A stretch of 51,088 nt of DNA from UMGS1387 sp045539625 (GTDB lineage Bacteria > Bacillota > Clostridia > Oscillospirales > CAG-382), in assembly GCA_045539625.1 (NCBI GenBank), contig JAZQFS010000087.1:1-51088 (forward strand), read 5' to 3'. The position numbers and the translations under genes are program-made. The notes under the pieces were generated by a model. The model ran no database searches, had not been told where the DNA came from, and was given only the letters and a program-made list of their open reading frames with translations. How positions within the stretch are numbered: the first letter of the stretch is position 1; each line of letters begins with the position of its first letter. Positions 33,804-43,250 of this stretch are shown one piece after another.

Positions 33804-36800
33804 ATGTCCTTCGTTCATTTGCATTTTCATACCGAATACAGTCTTCTTGACGGCGCTTGCCGTATAAAAGAAGCGGCAAAAACGGCAAAGAGCCTGGGGC
33901 AGACCTCTCTTGCAATAACCGATCACGGCGTAATGTACGGCTGTGTGGAGTTTTATAAGGCGTGTCGTGAAGAAGGAGTAAAGCCCATAATCGGGTGCGA
34001 GGTGTATGTAGCCTCGGGCTCCCGCTTCGGACGTGATAAAAATGCCGACGGAAAATACTACCACCTTGTTTTGCTGTGTAAAAATGAAACAGGCTATAAG
34101 AACCTTATAAAAATGGTATCTCTTGCCTTTACCGAGGGCTTTTATTCAAAGCCGAGAATTGACCTTGAGCTGCTTAAAGAAAATGCAGAGGGGCTTGTTG
34201 CACTGTCTGCCTGTCTCGGAGGATATATTCCGCAGAAAATAATGGACGGCGAGCTTGAAGAAGCCTATAACCATGCAAAATTTATGAGGGAGCTTTTCGG
34301 TAAAGAAAACTATTACCTTGAATTGCAAAGACACGGAATAGATGAGCAGGAAACGGTAAATAACGAGCTTGTGAAGATGTCAAAGGAGCTTGATATCGGG
34401 CTTGTTGCCACAAATGACGTCCATTACCTTGAAAAGAGCGATGCCCAGACTCAAAGTGTGCTTATGTGTATACAGACAGCAACCACTCTTGCCGAGGGCA
34501 GACATAAGGGCTTTGAGCAGGACGAGTTTTATATGAAAAGCACCGAAGAAATGACATCTCTTTTCAGTGATGTTCCCGATGCTGTTGAAAACACCGAAAA
34601 AATTGCCCAAATGTGTAATTTTGACTTTACCTTTGATAAGATTTTCCTTCCTGCGTTTTATCCGCCCGATAATCTGTCGTCAAAGCAGTACCTTGAAAAA
34701 ATGTGCAGAGAAGGACTTGAAAAGCGTCTTTCGACGGCACCCGACGCAGACAAAAATGAGTATCGTGAAAGACTTGACTATGAACTTTCGGTAGTAAATA
34801 AAATGGGCTACGATGAATACTACCTTATTGTAAATGACTTTATCGCATATGCCAAAAATAAAGGTATTCCCGTAGGACCGGGCAGAGGCTCGGGTGCAGG
34901 AAGCCTTGCGGCATATTGCCTTGGAATTACCGACGTTGACCCAATAAAGCACGATTTGCTGTTTGAGCGTTTTCTAAATCCCGAAAGAGTGAGTATGCCT
35001 GACTTTGACGTTGACTTCTGCTATAACAGACGTCCCGAGGTTATAGATTATGTGGGCGAAAAATACGGCAAGGATCACGTTGCACAGATAGTAACCTTCG
35101 GTACACTTGCGGCAAAAATGGCAATCCGTGACGTTGCAAGAGTAATGGGTGTGCCTTATGCCGATGCCGATAAAATAGCCAAGTGTATTCCGCAGGGGCT
35201 GAATGTAACAATAGAAAAGGCACTTGAAGAAAGTGCAGAGCTTCGTCAGATGTGCGACGATAATTTCACCGTAAAATCGGTAATCAATATTGCAAAGAAA
35301 ATCGAAGGTATGCCGAGAAATACCTCAACCCATGCGGCAGGCGTTGTAGTCACGGATGAAGAGGTATCAAGATATGTGCCTCTTGCGCTTAACGGCGATT
35401 GTATTGTTACACAGTATACCATGAATGATATAGCAGACCTCGGTCTTCTTAAAATAGACTTTCTCGGTCTTCGCTATCTTACAGTTATTTATGAGGCGGC
35501 AGAAAAGGCGGGAATTTCAGTAAAAGATATTCCCATGGACGATGAAAAAAGCTATAAACTGCTCTCGGCAGGGGATACAGACGGCGTTTTCCAGCTTGAG
35601 TCACCCGGTATGAGAAGCCTGCTTGTAAGAATGGCACCAAAAAATGTGGAAGATATTACAGTTGCCATTTCTCTATACCGCCCGGGTCCCATGGACAGTA
35701 TTCCAAAGTATCTGGAATGCCGAAAGAATCCATCTTCCGTAAAATACCTGACACCTCTTCTTGAACCGATACTCGATGTTACAAACGGCTGTATTGTTTA
35801 TCAGGAACAGGTTATGCAGATATTCCGAAGCCTTGCAGGATATTCATTTGGCAGAGCCGACATTGTAAGACGTGCCATGGCTAAAAAGAAAAAGGACGTT
35901 ATGGAAAGAGAACGTCAGTATTTCATCTACGGCAAAAAAGATGAGGACGGCAATGTTGAATGTGTGGGTGCTGTAAATAACGGTGTTTCCTTAGAGGCAG
36001 CACAGGCAATATATGACGATATGGCGACCTTTGCCCAGTATGCCTTCAATAAATCACATGCTGCGTGCTATGCTTACCTTGCTTATTATTCGGCATATCT
36101 TAAATGCCACTACCCCAAGGAATATATGTCATCGCTTCTTACAAGCGTTATCAATAATACGCCAAAGGTTATGGAATATATCGGAACCTGTAAAAAGATG
36201 GGTATAACCGTATGTAAGCCTGACGTAAATGACAGCGATGTCAGCTTTTCGCCGTCGGAAAAGGGCATAAGCTTCGGTCTTATGGCAATAAAAAATGTTG
36301 GCGAAGGCTTTGTAAGACAGATAATTTCCAAAAGAAAAGACGGCAAGTATAAAACCTTGGAGGATTTTCTTACACGTCTGTCCGATAATGAAATCAATAA
36401 GCGTATGGTGGAAAGCCTTATAAAGGCAGGCGCACTTGACGGTCTGGGAAACAAAAAGAGAAGTCAGCTTCTTGCTGTTTTCAATGACGGAGTTGATGCA
36501 CTTCAAAGGCGTAATCATAAGAATGTTGAAGGACAGTTTGACCTGTTTTCCGCCGTTACCGAGCAGGAAACGCAGAACTCGGCTCTTGTGCTGGATTATC
36601 CCGACCTTCCTGAGCTGAGCTCCTATGAAATGCTTGCAATGGAAAAGGAAATGACGGGACTGTATCTTTCGGGACATCCTCTTGACCGCTACAGTGAAAA
36701 TGCAAAAAGACTAAGATGCGATAAAATTGCCGATATAAATACTGCTGTTGAAGAAGGAACGGGAAGTAGATATAAGGACGGCAGAACTGTGACGATTATG

Positions 36801-37451
36801 GGACTTGTCAGCGGAAAAACAGAAAAGCTGACAAAGAACGATTCAAGAATGGGCTTTTTAACCTTTGAAGACGAAACAGGCGAAATAGAGCTTGTGGTTT
36901 TTGCCAATGTTTATGAGCCAAACATTCAAAAACTTCAGCCGGGCAGTGTGCTTGGTGTGGTGGGTGAAATTTCCGTAAAGGAGAGCCGCACCTCGCAGGA
37001 AAATGAAACGGAAAAGCAAGAGCCTAAAATCCTTGTAAGAAGCATCTTCAGCCCCGATTCCAATCCCAATTACGGTAAAAGCAACAGAGATGCCGAATCA
37101 CCAAAGGTGCCTGCAAACGCAGGGGCAAAAAAGGTGACGGTCAATCTTTCGGCACTTGCATCGGGCGGAAATAAACCCACGGCAGAGTATACTCCAAAGC
37201 CTGCTCAGCCGCCTGTGACAATGCAGGATTTGTATCTTAAAGTGCCGTCTCGGAACAGCCGAGAATTTGAAATGACAAGAAGCATACTTGACATTTATAA
37301 CTACGGCAAAACAGAGGTGTTTATATACTTTGATGACACTAAAAAGCTTTGTCGTGCACTTGAAACAAATGTTGAAATGACAGATACCATGCTTAAACGC
37401 CTTAAAGATATTCTCGGAGAGAATAATGTAAAGGTTAAGGATAAAAAATGA
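33804..37451 (+). CDS. dnaE: DNA polymerase III subunit alpha
   Basis: The 1215-residue replicative polymerase begins with a PHP domain (HFHTEYSLLDGA). The palm, fingers and thumb show the catalytic region GPGRGSGAGSLAAYCLGITD and PDFDVDF, the metal-binding Asp residues. An OB fold is seen near residue 990 (RTVTIMGLVSGK), followed by a C-terminal tail. It is full length. AGAGGTGAG precedes the ATG. Synteny with murB-whiA is common in Firmicutes. A terminator follows at 37455-37487. Confidence 0.96.
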   Translation: MSFVHLHFHTEYSLLDGACRIKEAAKTAKSLGQTSLAITDHGVMYGCVEFYKACREEGVKPIIGCEVYVASGSRFGRDKNADGKYYHLVLLCKNETGYKNLIKMVSLAFTEGFYSKPRIDLELLKENAEGLVALSACLGGYIPQKIMDGELEEAYNHAKFMRELFGKENYYLELQRHGIDEQETVNNELVKMSKELDIGLVATNDVHYLEKSDAQTQSVLMCIQTATTLAEGRHKGFEQDEFYMKSTEEMTSLFSDVPDAVENTEKIAQMCNFDFTFDKIFLPAFYPPDNLSSKQYLEKMCREGLEKRLSTAPDADKNEYRERLDYELSVVNKMGYDEYYLIVNDFIAYAKNKGIPVGPGRGSGAGSLAAYCLGITDVDPIKHDLLFERFLNPERVSMPDFDVDFCYNRRPEVIDYVGEKYGKDHVAQIVTFGTLAAKMAIRDVARVMGVPYADADKIAKCIPQGLNVTIEKALEESAELRQMCDDNFTVKSVINIAKKIEGMPRNTSTHAAGVVVTDEEVSRYVPLALNGDCIVTQYTMNDIADLGLLKIDFLGLRYLTVIYEAAEKAGISVKDIPMDDEKSYKLLSAGDTDGVFQLESPGMRSLLVRMAPKNVEDITVAISLYRPGPMDSIPKYLECRKNPSSVKYLTPLLEPILDVTNGCIVYQEQVMQIFRSLAGYSFGRADIVRRAMAKKKKDVMERERQYFIYGKKDEDGNVECVGAVNNGVSLEAAQAIYDDMATFAQYAFNKSHAACYAYLAYYSAYLKCHYPKEYMSSLLTSVINNTPKVMEYIGTCKKMGITVCKPDVNDSDVSFSPSEKGISFGLMAIKNVGEGFVRQIISKRKDGKYKTLEDFLTRLSDNEINKRMVESLIKAGALDGLGNKKRSQLLAVFNDGVDALQRRNHKNVEGQFDLFSAVTEQETQNSALVLDYPDLPELSSYEMLAMEKEMTGLYLSGHPLDRYSENAKRLRCDKIADINTAVEEGTGSRYKDGRTVTIMGLVSGKTEKLTKNDSRMGFLTFEDETGEIELVVFANVYEPNIQKLQPGSVLGVVGEISVKESRTSQENETEKQEPKILVRSIFSPDSNPNYGKSNRDAESPKVPANAGAKKVTVNLSALASGGNKPTAEYTPKPAQPPVTMQDLYLKVPSRNSREFEMTRSILDIYNYGKTEVFIYFDDTKKLCRALETNVEMTDTMLKRLKDILGENNVKVKDKK

Positions 37452-37454
37452 CGC

Positions 37455-37487
37455 AAAAAGGGTGCGGCACAATTAAGTGCAGCACCC
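37455..37487. terminator. Bidirectional terminator between dnaE and the isomerase-like gene
   Basis: GGGTGC-G-GCAC (37460-37470) pairs with GTGC-A-GCACCC (37477-37487), with one mismatch. A run of A on its left gives TTTTT for the minus strand, and GTTCTTT follows on the plus strand. Confidence 0.8.
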
Positions 37488-37530
37488 GTTCTTTATGTGA
37501 GAAGAATTTCCTGACAGACCTGATACCCTG

Positions 37531-38406
37531 TTATGCGTTGCTTGAAGCATCTGCAAGACTTCTTGCAACGGTCGCCATGTACTTTTCAGCCTCGGGCATA
37601 AGCTCTTTGGGCGTGTTTCTCATAAAGTAGTCAGCTTCAAGAGTTATTTCACCCTTATAGCCTATTTCCTTGAGAGCTTCTGTGACTTCGTTCCAGTGAA
37701 TAACGCCGCAATAGGGAAGGGTGTGGCTGTCCTCGTGTCCCGATACATCGTGAACATGAAGAGCACAAAGCCTGTCCGGACCCATTTTTCTTATGAAATC
37801 GGCGGGATTCTGTCCCACAAGTACCGTGTGACCGATGTCAAGACAGCCGCGGAGAAAAGGACTGTTAATGCTGTCTATGTACGCATTGAACTCTTCGGGC
37901 AAAGCACAGGTGGAAATCCAGATTTTCCTGTCGCCGTAATACTGCCACATGTTTTCAGTGCACATTATAATGTTAAATTCTTCGGCATAGGGAAGAAGTC
38001 TCTTGTAAAAGTCCATGTTAATTTCAAAGAGCTTTTCGGCGTTGTTGCCATGGTCATAACACAAGTGCTGACATGGGTGAACAACAATGTGTTTGATGCC
38101 GAGATATGAAGCGTTTCTCATGGCATTTACAATTTCATCAAAGCGAAGTGCAGTTTGTGCTTCGTCCTTGAAACTTGAAGCAAAGGGTGCGTGTGCCTGT
38201 GTGAAGTATATTCCCTTGTCCTCTGCGTATTTTCTCAGTTCCGTAAATCTTTTTTTGAACTCGTTCTTGTCCGCCTTTACATCGTAGTCACGCAATTCAA
38301 AAAACGAAAAGTCCATATGGTCAAAGCCTGCGTTCTTTAAAATGTCAACCGTTTCGGTGTCGGAGTATTTTTTTCTCAAATAGTCGGTTTGTGTGTTGAT
38401 TTTCAT
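37531..38406 (-). CDS. Sugar phosphate isomerase/epimerase-like TIM-barrel protein
   Basis: The 291-residue protein has the AP-endonuclease-2/xylose-isomerase-like TIM-barrel fold. Metal-ligand motifs are visible in order: QAHAPF near 75, HPCQH near 115, CTENMW near 155, CLDIGHT near 195, HVHD near 225 and TLEADY near 270. Such enzymes isomerise or epimerise sugars or inositols. The ATG at 38406 follows GGGAGGAATTTGCT. It lies 56 nt behind the AraC-type regulator and is probably in the same transcript. The substrate is not known; a sugar released by the divergent GH2 enzyme is possible. Confidence 0.85.
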   Translation of the reverse strand: MKINTQTDYLRKKYSDTETVDILKNAGFDHMDFSFFELRDYDVKADKNEFKKRFTELRKYAEDKGIYFTQAHAPFASSFKDEAQTALRFDEIVNAMRNASYLGIKHIVVHPCQHLCYDHGNNAEKLFEINMDFYKRLLPYAEEFNIIMCTENMWQYYGDRKIWISTCALPEEFNAYIDSINSPFLRGCLDIGHTVLVGQNPADFIRKMGPDRLCALHVHDVSGHEDSHTLPYCGVIHWNEVTEALKEIGYKGEITLEADYFMRNTPKELMPEAEKYMATVARSLADASSNA

Positions 38407-38462
38407 AGCAAATTCCTCCCAAGTTGTTTGTAATGTAATGATACCACATAAAAATGCATTTT

Positions 38463-39257
38463 TCAATACAATTCCATATATTTTTTCGGTGAAAGTCCGG
38501 TGTTCTTCTTAAAGAACCTGCTGAAATACAGTGCGTCCTCAAAACCGAGAGCCAAAGCAATTTCAGTCACGTTCATATCGCTGTTTTCCATAAGCTCGGC
38601 AGCTTTTTCCGTAATAATCTTTGCTTTATAGGCAGCAGGACTCAAACCTGTCAGCTTCTTGAATTTTCTGATGAAGTGGTATTCGCTGAGCCTTGCAATT
38701 TGTGCATATTCCTTTGAGCCGAGTCCCTTGAAACCTTCCGATTTCATTTGGTTAATTACCTTCATGATGCCGTCGTCGAAATTTTCTGATGCTTGCGACA
38801 GTTTTCCGAGAAGGGTTATAAAATGAGCACACAGCATATCCTCCGTTGTGCTTTGAAGCAAAGCTGTACATTCAAGCATTTTTTTGCATATACCGTGAAC
38901 TGCATCAACGCTTGGGACTTCAAAAAATGATTCTGTAATTCCCATTCTCTCCAGCAAACCCTCAGCCTCATAACCTGAAAAGTGTACCCAGAAAAAGCCG
39001 CAGTTTTTGCCTGAATATATCTGTGCTTCTCCCGGTCGGTAAAGTACGCCAAAGCCCTTATTTACCCGTTTGCTTTCACCGTTAATTGAAAACATTGCTT
39101 CGCCGTCTGTCATAACGATAAGCTGATAGTCTGCACGTCCTTTTGTGCGGCTGACGGTGACTTCGCTGTTTTCGTAGTACCCGAAATTGTTGATGTGAAG
39201 ATAGCATTCCCGCTTTTTGTCGCTGTCTGATTTTCCCCTGCCAAATACGCATTTCAT
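38463..39257 (-). CDS. AraC-family transcriptional regulator
   Basis: The 264-residue protein has an N-terminal cupin-type sensing domain (about 20-110: GYYENSEVTVSRTKGRADYQ, and KGFGVLYRPGEAQ). Two helix-turn-helix motifs occupy about 165-260 (YAQIARLSEYHFIRKFKKLTGLSP, and VTEIALALGFEDALYFSRFFKKNTGLSPKKY). Proteins of this type usually activate carbohydrate genes on binding a sugar. AAGAGGTGA precedes the ATG at 39257. It is divergent from the GH2 gene, which it probably controls together with the isomerase-like gene. Confidence 0.92.
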   Translation of the reverse strand: MKCVFGRGKSDSDKKRECYLHINNFGYYENSEVTVSRTKGRADYQLIVMTDGEAMFSINGESKRVNKGFGVLYRPGEAQIYSGKNCGFFWVHFSGYEAEGLLERMGITESFFEVPSVDAVHGICKKMLECTALLQSTTEDMLCAHFITLLGKLSQASENFDDGIMKVINQMKSEGFKGLGSKEYAQIARLSEYHFIRKFKKLTGLSPAAYKAKIITEKAAELMENSDMNVTEIALALGFEDALYFSRFFKKNTGLSPKKYMELY

Positions 39258-39346
39258 AGCCTTCACCTCTTTAAATACTATATATCCGAAAATGCAGTTT
39301 GTCAAGCGAAAGAGCAATTTTGTCCATATATTTTACTTTTTTTGAA

Positions 39347-39375
39347 TTGCATTACCGTAAGACAGATGCTATAAT
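39347..39375 (+). promoter_or_regulatory. Promoter of the GH2 glycosidase gene
   Basis: TTGCAT (39347-39352) and TATAAT (39370-39375) are separated by 17 nt, 24 nt before the ATG. The weak -35 box fits a promoter needing an activator such as the divergent AraC protein. Confidence 0.7.
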
Positions 39376-39399
39376 AAAAACAGAAAGGCGGTAAGAACA

Positions 39400-41730
39400 A
39401 TGGAAAGAATACTTTTTGACGATAATTGGCTGTTTTACAGAGGCGACATAGAAATGCCCGAGCCTCGTGATAAAGGCTCAATGTATACGAGTGCAAAAAC
39501 CGAAACAAAGCTTTGGGGACCTGCGGCAAGAAACTATTCTGCATCGGTGCAGAGATTTTCTCAAGGACAGGCAAGCTGTACCGATAACTGGCAGACGGTA
39601 ACGCTTCCCCATGATTATGTGATACAGCAGGCACCTGATAAACAGTATAACGAAGCTCTCGGTTATTTCAAGTATGAAAATGCATGGTACAGAAAAAGCT
39701 TTACTTTGCCTGAAGGCGATAAGAATAAGAGAATTGTCCTGTTTTTTGAAGGAGTGGCAACACATTGTACAGTATATCTCAACGGTTGTGTTCTAAAGCA
39801 TAATTATTGCGGTTATAACTCGTTTGAGGTTGATATTACTGACTTTGTAAAATACGGACAAGCACAGAACCTGCTTGCGGTTTATGTTACCACAAATGAA
39901 CACGAAAGCTGGTGGTATGAGGGCGGAGGAATATACAGACATGTATGGCTTGAAAAAAGTGAACTTGTAAGTGCCGATAGATGGGGAGTGTACGTAAATC
40001 CCGAAAAAATCACCGAGACACAGTGGCTTGTCAATGTAAAGACAACCGTCAGAAATGATACCTATGAAGATGTGACAGCAGTCTGTAAGAGCACAGTTTA
40101 TGATAAAGAGCATAATGTAATTGCAGAGTGCTCGGCAGAGATTGATGTTATATCAAGAGAAATGAACACTGTCGGTTATGAAACAACGGTAGAAAATCCT
40201 CTTATCTGGGATATAGACTCACCGAATCTTTATTATATGGAAACCGAGATTTTTGTAAACGGCAAGCTTTGCGACATAAACAAAACACGCTTCGGTTTCA
40301 GAACCTTCGGACACCATAAGGATAAGGGCTTTATCTTAAACGGCAGACCTTTAAAGCTTAAAGGGGTGTGCGCACATCAGGATTGCGGACTTATGGGTAA
40401 GGCAGTACCCGATAATGTTCAAAGATACAGAGCAAGGCTTATAAAAGAAATGGGAGCAAATGCCTTCCGTTGCAGCCATTATCCACACCCTGAGAGCTTT
40501 ATGGACGCACTTGATGAGCTTGGAATAATTGTTATGGACGAAACAAGATGGTTTTCCTCTGCCGAGGATTATATGAGCCAGCTTGAAATGGTTGTAAAGC
40601 GTGACAGAAACAGACCGAGTGTGATTATATGGTCAGTAGGAAATGAAGAACCTCACCATACAACGGAAGAAGGCAGACGAATTTGCAAAGCAATGATGAG
40701 CAGAGTCCGAAAGCTTGATAATACCCGATATGTTATCACCGCCGTATGCCACTCGCCTGATGTTGCAACGGTGTATGATGAGCTTGACCTTATCGGGGTA
40801 AACTATAACTGGGGAAAATATGACGGCATACATGAAAAGTATCCCGATAAACCCATTGTTTCTTCCGAGTGCTGTGCAACGGGCACAACAAGAGGCTGGT
40901 ATGATGATGACAGCATAGAGCGTGGATATGTGTGCGGATATGACCACGATGTCAACGAATCCTTTGTTTCAAGAGAAAAAACATGGAAGTTTATTTGTGA
41001 ACGTGATTGGCTGTGGGGCGGCTTCCAGTGGGACGCCTTTGAGCATAGAGGCGAAACGGTGTGGCCGAGACTTTGCTCGCAATCAGGTGCAATAGATTTG
41101 TATCTGCAGAAAAAAGATGCGTTTTATCAGAATAAGTCACATTGGACGCAGGAGGCTATGGTGCATCTGCTTCCTCATTGGAATTTTGAGGGCAGGGAAG
41201 GCGAGCCTATAAAGGTGTTTGCCTATACCAACTGCGATGAGCTTGAGCTTTTCCTTAACGGGAACAGCCATGGAAAAAAGCAGATAGAAAAATACGGTCA
41301 CGGTGAATGGCTTGTACCTTATGAAAAGGGAACACTTAAGGTTAACGGCTACATAAACGGACTTCTTTCCTGCACCGATGAGCGAATAACAACAGGAAAA
41401 GCGGTAAAGCTCAATATGGTGCTTAATAATGAAAATGTTTGTGCAAACGGCAGGGATACTGCGATAGTGACCTGCTACTGTACCGATGAAAACGGACTTG
41501 AAGTACCGACAGCTTCGCCTTTTGTAAGCTTTAACTGTAACGGGCTTGGCAAAATCATCGGCACAGGCTCGGATATTTGCGACCATAATCCTGTTTCTGA
41601 CACTTGCAGAAAAATGAGAGCGGGACGAATTACCGTTGCCGTTCGTGCAGGGATGAATAAAGGTGTACTTAAAGTGTATGCAACTGCCGACGGAATGAAG
41701 GACGGCGTACTTTCAATAGAGCTTAAATAA
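39400..41730 (+). CDS. Glycoside hydrolase family 2 enzyme (beta-galactosidase-like)
   Basis: The 776-residue protein has the GH2 layout: N-terminal sugar-binding sandwich (about 50-190), immunoglobulin-like domain (about 195-300), TIM barrel (about 305-590) and C-terminal beta domains. The acid/base is Glu416 (SVGNEE) and the likely nucleophile is Glu490 (VSSECC). FRCSHYPHPESFMDALDELG near 360 is also typical. There is no signal peptide, so it acts in the cytosol on imported oligosaccharides. Beta-galactosidase is the default guess, but beta-glucuronidase or other GH2 activities are possible. AAAGGCGG precedes the ATG. Confidence 0.92.
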   Translation: MERILFDDNWLFYRGDIEMPEPRDKGSMYTSAKTETKLWGPAARNYSASVQRFSQGQASCTDNWQTVTLPHDYVIQQAPDKQYNEALGYFKYENAWYRKSFTLPEGDKNKRIVLFFEGVATHCTVYLNGCVLKHNYCGYNSFEVDITDFVKYGQAQNLLAVYVTTNEHESWWYEGGGIYRHVWLEKSELVSADRWGVYVNPEKITETQWLVNVKTTVRNDTYEDVTAVCKSTVYDKEHNVIAECSAEIDVISREMNTVGYETTVENPLIWDIDSPNLYYMETEIFVNGKLCDINKTRFGFRTFGHHKDKGFILNGRPLKLKGVCAHQDCGLMGKAVPDNVQRYRARLIKEMGANAFRCSHYPHPESFMDALDELGIIVMDETRWFSSAEDYMSQLEMVVKRDRNRPSVIIWSVGNEEPHHTTEEGRRICKAMMSRVRKLDNTRYVITAVCHSPDVATVYDELDLIGVNYNWGKYDGIHEKYPDKPIVSSECCATGTTRGWYDDDSIERGYVCGYDHDVNESFVSREKTWKFICERDWLWGGFQWDAFEHRGETVWPRLCSQSGAIDLYLQKKDAFYQNKSHWTQEAMVHLLPHWNFEGREGEPIKVFAYTNCDELELFLNGNSHGKKQIEKYGHGEWLVPYEKGTLKVNGYINGLLSCTDERITTGKAVKLNMVLNNENVCANGRDTAIVTCYCTDENGLEVPTASPFVSFNCNGLGKIIGTGSDICDHNPVSDTCRKMRAGRITVAVRAGMNKGVLKVYATADGMKDGVLSIELK

Positions 41731-41736
41731 TAAGAA

Positions 41737-41769
41737 GCCCCGAACAGAGTTTAACTGTTCGGGGCATTT
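41737..41769. terminator. Bidirectional terminator between GH2 and citrate synthase genes
   Basis: GCCCCGAACAG (41737-41747) pairs perfectly with CTGTTCGGGGC (41755-41765), with ATTTT on the plus side. It serves both convergent genes. Confidence 0.9.
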
Positions 41770-41782
41770 TGTATCTGTGCCG

Positions 41783-43138
41783 TTATCTTTCGCTGATTGA
41801 GGTGTAGTCCTTAACCTTGTAAATGGTCTTGTAAGCAGGACGCATAATCTTGCCGCCTGTGAGAAGCTCTTCGATTCTGTGAGCACACCAGCCTGCAACA
41901 CGAGCAGATGCAAAGAGAGGTGTATAAAGCTCAGAGGGAATACCGAGCATTCTGTAAATAAGACCTGAGTACATATCGACGTTTGCACACATAGCCTTGT
42001 CGTTGTCACGTACCTCCTTGAAAACACCGGGGGAGAGAGCTTCGATTTTCTGAAGAAGGTCAAATTCTGCCTTAAAGCCTTTCTTTTCGGCAAGAGACGC
42101 AGCGTGCTTTTTGAGCACTACCGTTCTTGGATCGCTCTTGGTGTAGATGGCGTGTCCCATACCGTAAATAAGACCGCTTCCGTCGCCTGCTTCCTTGCGA
42201 AGGATTTTTGCAAGGTATGCACTTACTTCGTCATCGTCATTCCAGTCCTTGACGTTTTCCTTGATTTCGGAGAACATATTTTCAACCTTGATGTTGGCAC
42301 CGCCGTGCTTGGGACCTTTAAGCGAGCCGATTGCAGCGCCGATTGCCGAGTATATGTCTGTATTGGCACTTGTTACGGTACGGCAGGTGAAGGATGAGTT
42401 GTTACCGCCGCCGTGCTCTGCGTGAAGTACAAGACAAATGTCAAGAAGCCTTGCTTCGTCCTCGTCAAAGGAAACGTCCTGACCGAGAATTCTCATAAAG
42501 TTCTGAGCTGTTGCAAGTCCTTCCTTGGGACGGTGCAGAAGAAGGCTGTCCTGATCGAAAATGTGCTTTTTGACGGAGTATGCGTGAGCTGCAATAACAG
42601 GAAGCCTTGCGATAAGCTGAATACTCTGACGAAGCTGATTTTCAATAGACATATCTTCGGGATTTGAATCATATGTATATAATGAAAGGACGCTTGACTG
42701 CATCTTGTTCATAATGTTGGCACTGGGAGCACGCATAATAACATCCTCTGTAAAATTCTGAGGAAGGAATGAATATGAGTTGGTCAATGCCCTGAAGGAC
42801 TCAAGCTGTTCCGATGTGGGAAGAAAGCCGAAAAGGAGAAGAAATGCGATTTCTTCATATCCGTATCTGTTTTCCTTTGTATAACCGTCAATAAGATTCT
42901 GTACATCGTAGCCTCTGTAAAGAAGACGGCCTTCATCGGGCATTTTTTCGCCTTCATAAAGGATATAACCGTGAACAAGTGCAATGTTGGTTACACCTGC
43001 AACGATACCCGAGCCGTCAAAGTTACGAAGACCTCGCTTTACGTTGGCACTGTGGAAAGCCTTGGGATTTATGGCATAGCTTTCCTTGCACATTTCGGTA
43101 AGCTGTTTAAGTGAATCGGGGTAATTGTCTGTAAACAT
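41783..43138 (-). CDS. gltA: Citrate synthase
   Basis: This enzyme condenses oxaloacetate and acetyl-CoA to citrate. The 451-residue protein carries catalytic His residues in LHAEHGGGNNSSF (about 235-250) and GPKHGGAN (about 280), and the Asp in ANVDMYSGLIYRML near 390. An N-terminal extension of about 45 residues precedes the VTNIALVHGYILYEGE region. The ATG at 43138 is favoured over one 6 nt upstream, because AAAGGA lies 8 nt before it. No other citrate-cycle gene is near. A likely role is glutamate supply in an anaerobe, by an incomplete cycle; this is inference. Confidence 0.95.
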   Translation of the reverse strand: MFTDNYPDSLKQLTEMCKESYAINPKAFHSANVKRGLRNFDGSGIVAGVTNIALVHGYILYEGEKMPDEGRLLYRGYDVQNLIDGYTKENRYGYEEIAFLLLFGFLPTSEQLESFRALTNSYSFLPQNFTEDVIMRAPSANIMNKMQSSVLSLYTYDSNPEDMSIENQLRQSIQLIARLPVIAAHAYSVKKHIFDQDSLLLHRPKEGLATAQNFMRILGQDVSFDEDEARLLDICLVLHAEHGGGNNSSFTCRTVTSANTDIYSAIGAAIGSLKGPKHGGANIKVENMFSEIKENVKDWNDDDEVSAYLAKILRKEAGDGSGLIYGMGHAIYTKSDPRTVVLKKHAASLAEKKGFKAEFDLLQKIEALSPGVFKEVRDNDKAMCANVDMYSGLIYRMLGIPSELYTPLFASARVAGWCAHRIEELLTGGKIMRPAYKTIYKVKDYTSISER

Positions 43139-43250
43139 GACCATGTTCCTTTCGCTTGAAGAGGGAATTAAGCTTTAAACCCATGCTTCTCAAATTATAT
43201 TGTGCAGTATATCATAAACATAATAAAAATGCAAGAGGTAAATTAAAATT

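Noticed and set aside
33366..34064. Minus-strand frame of 232 codons across whiA and dnaE
   Set aside because: It is a shadow of two conserved genes, with no ribosome site or family resemblance.
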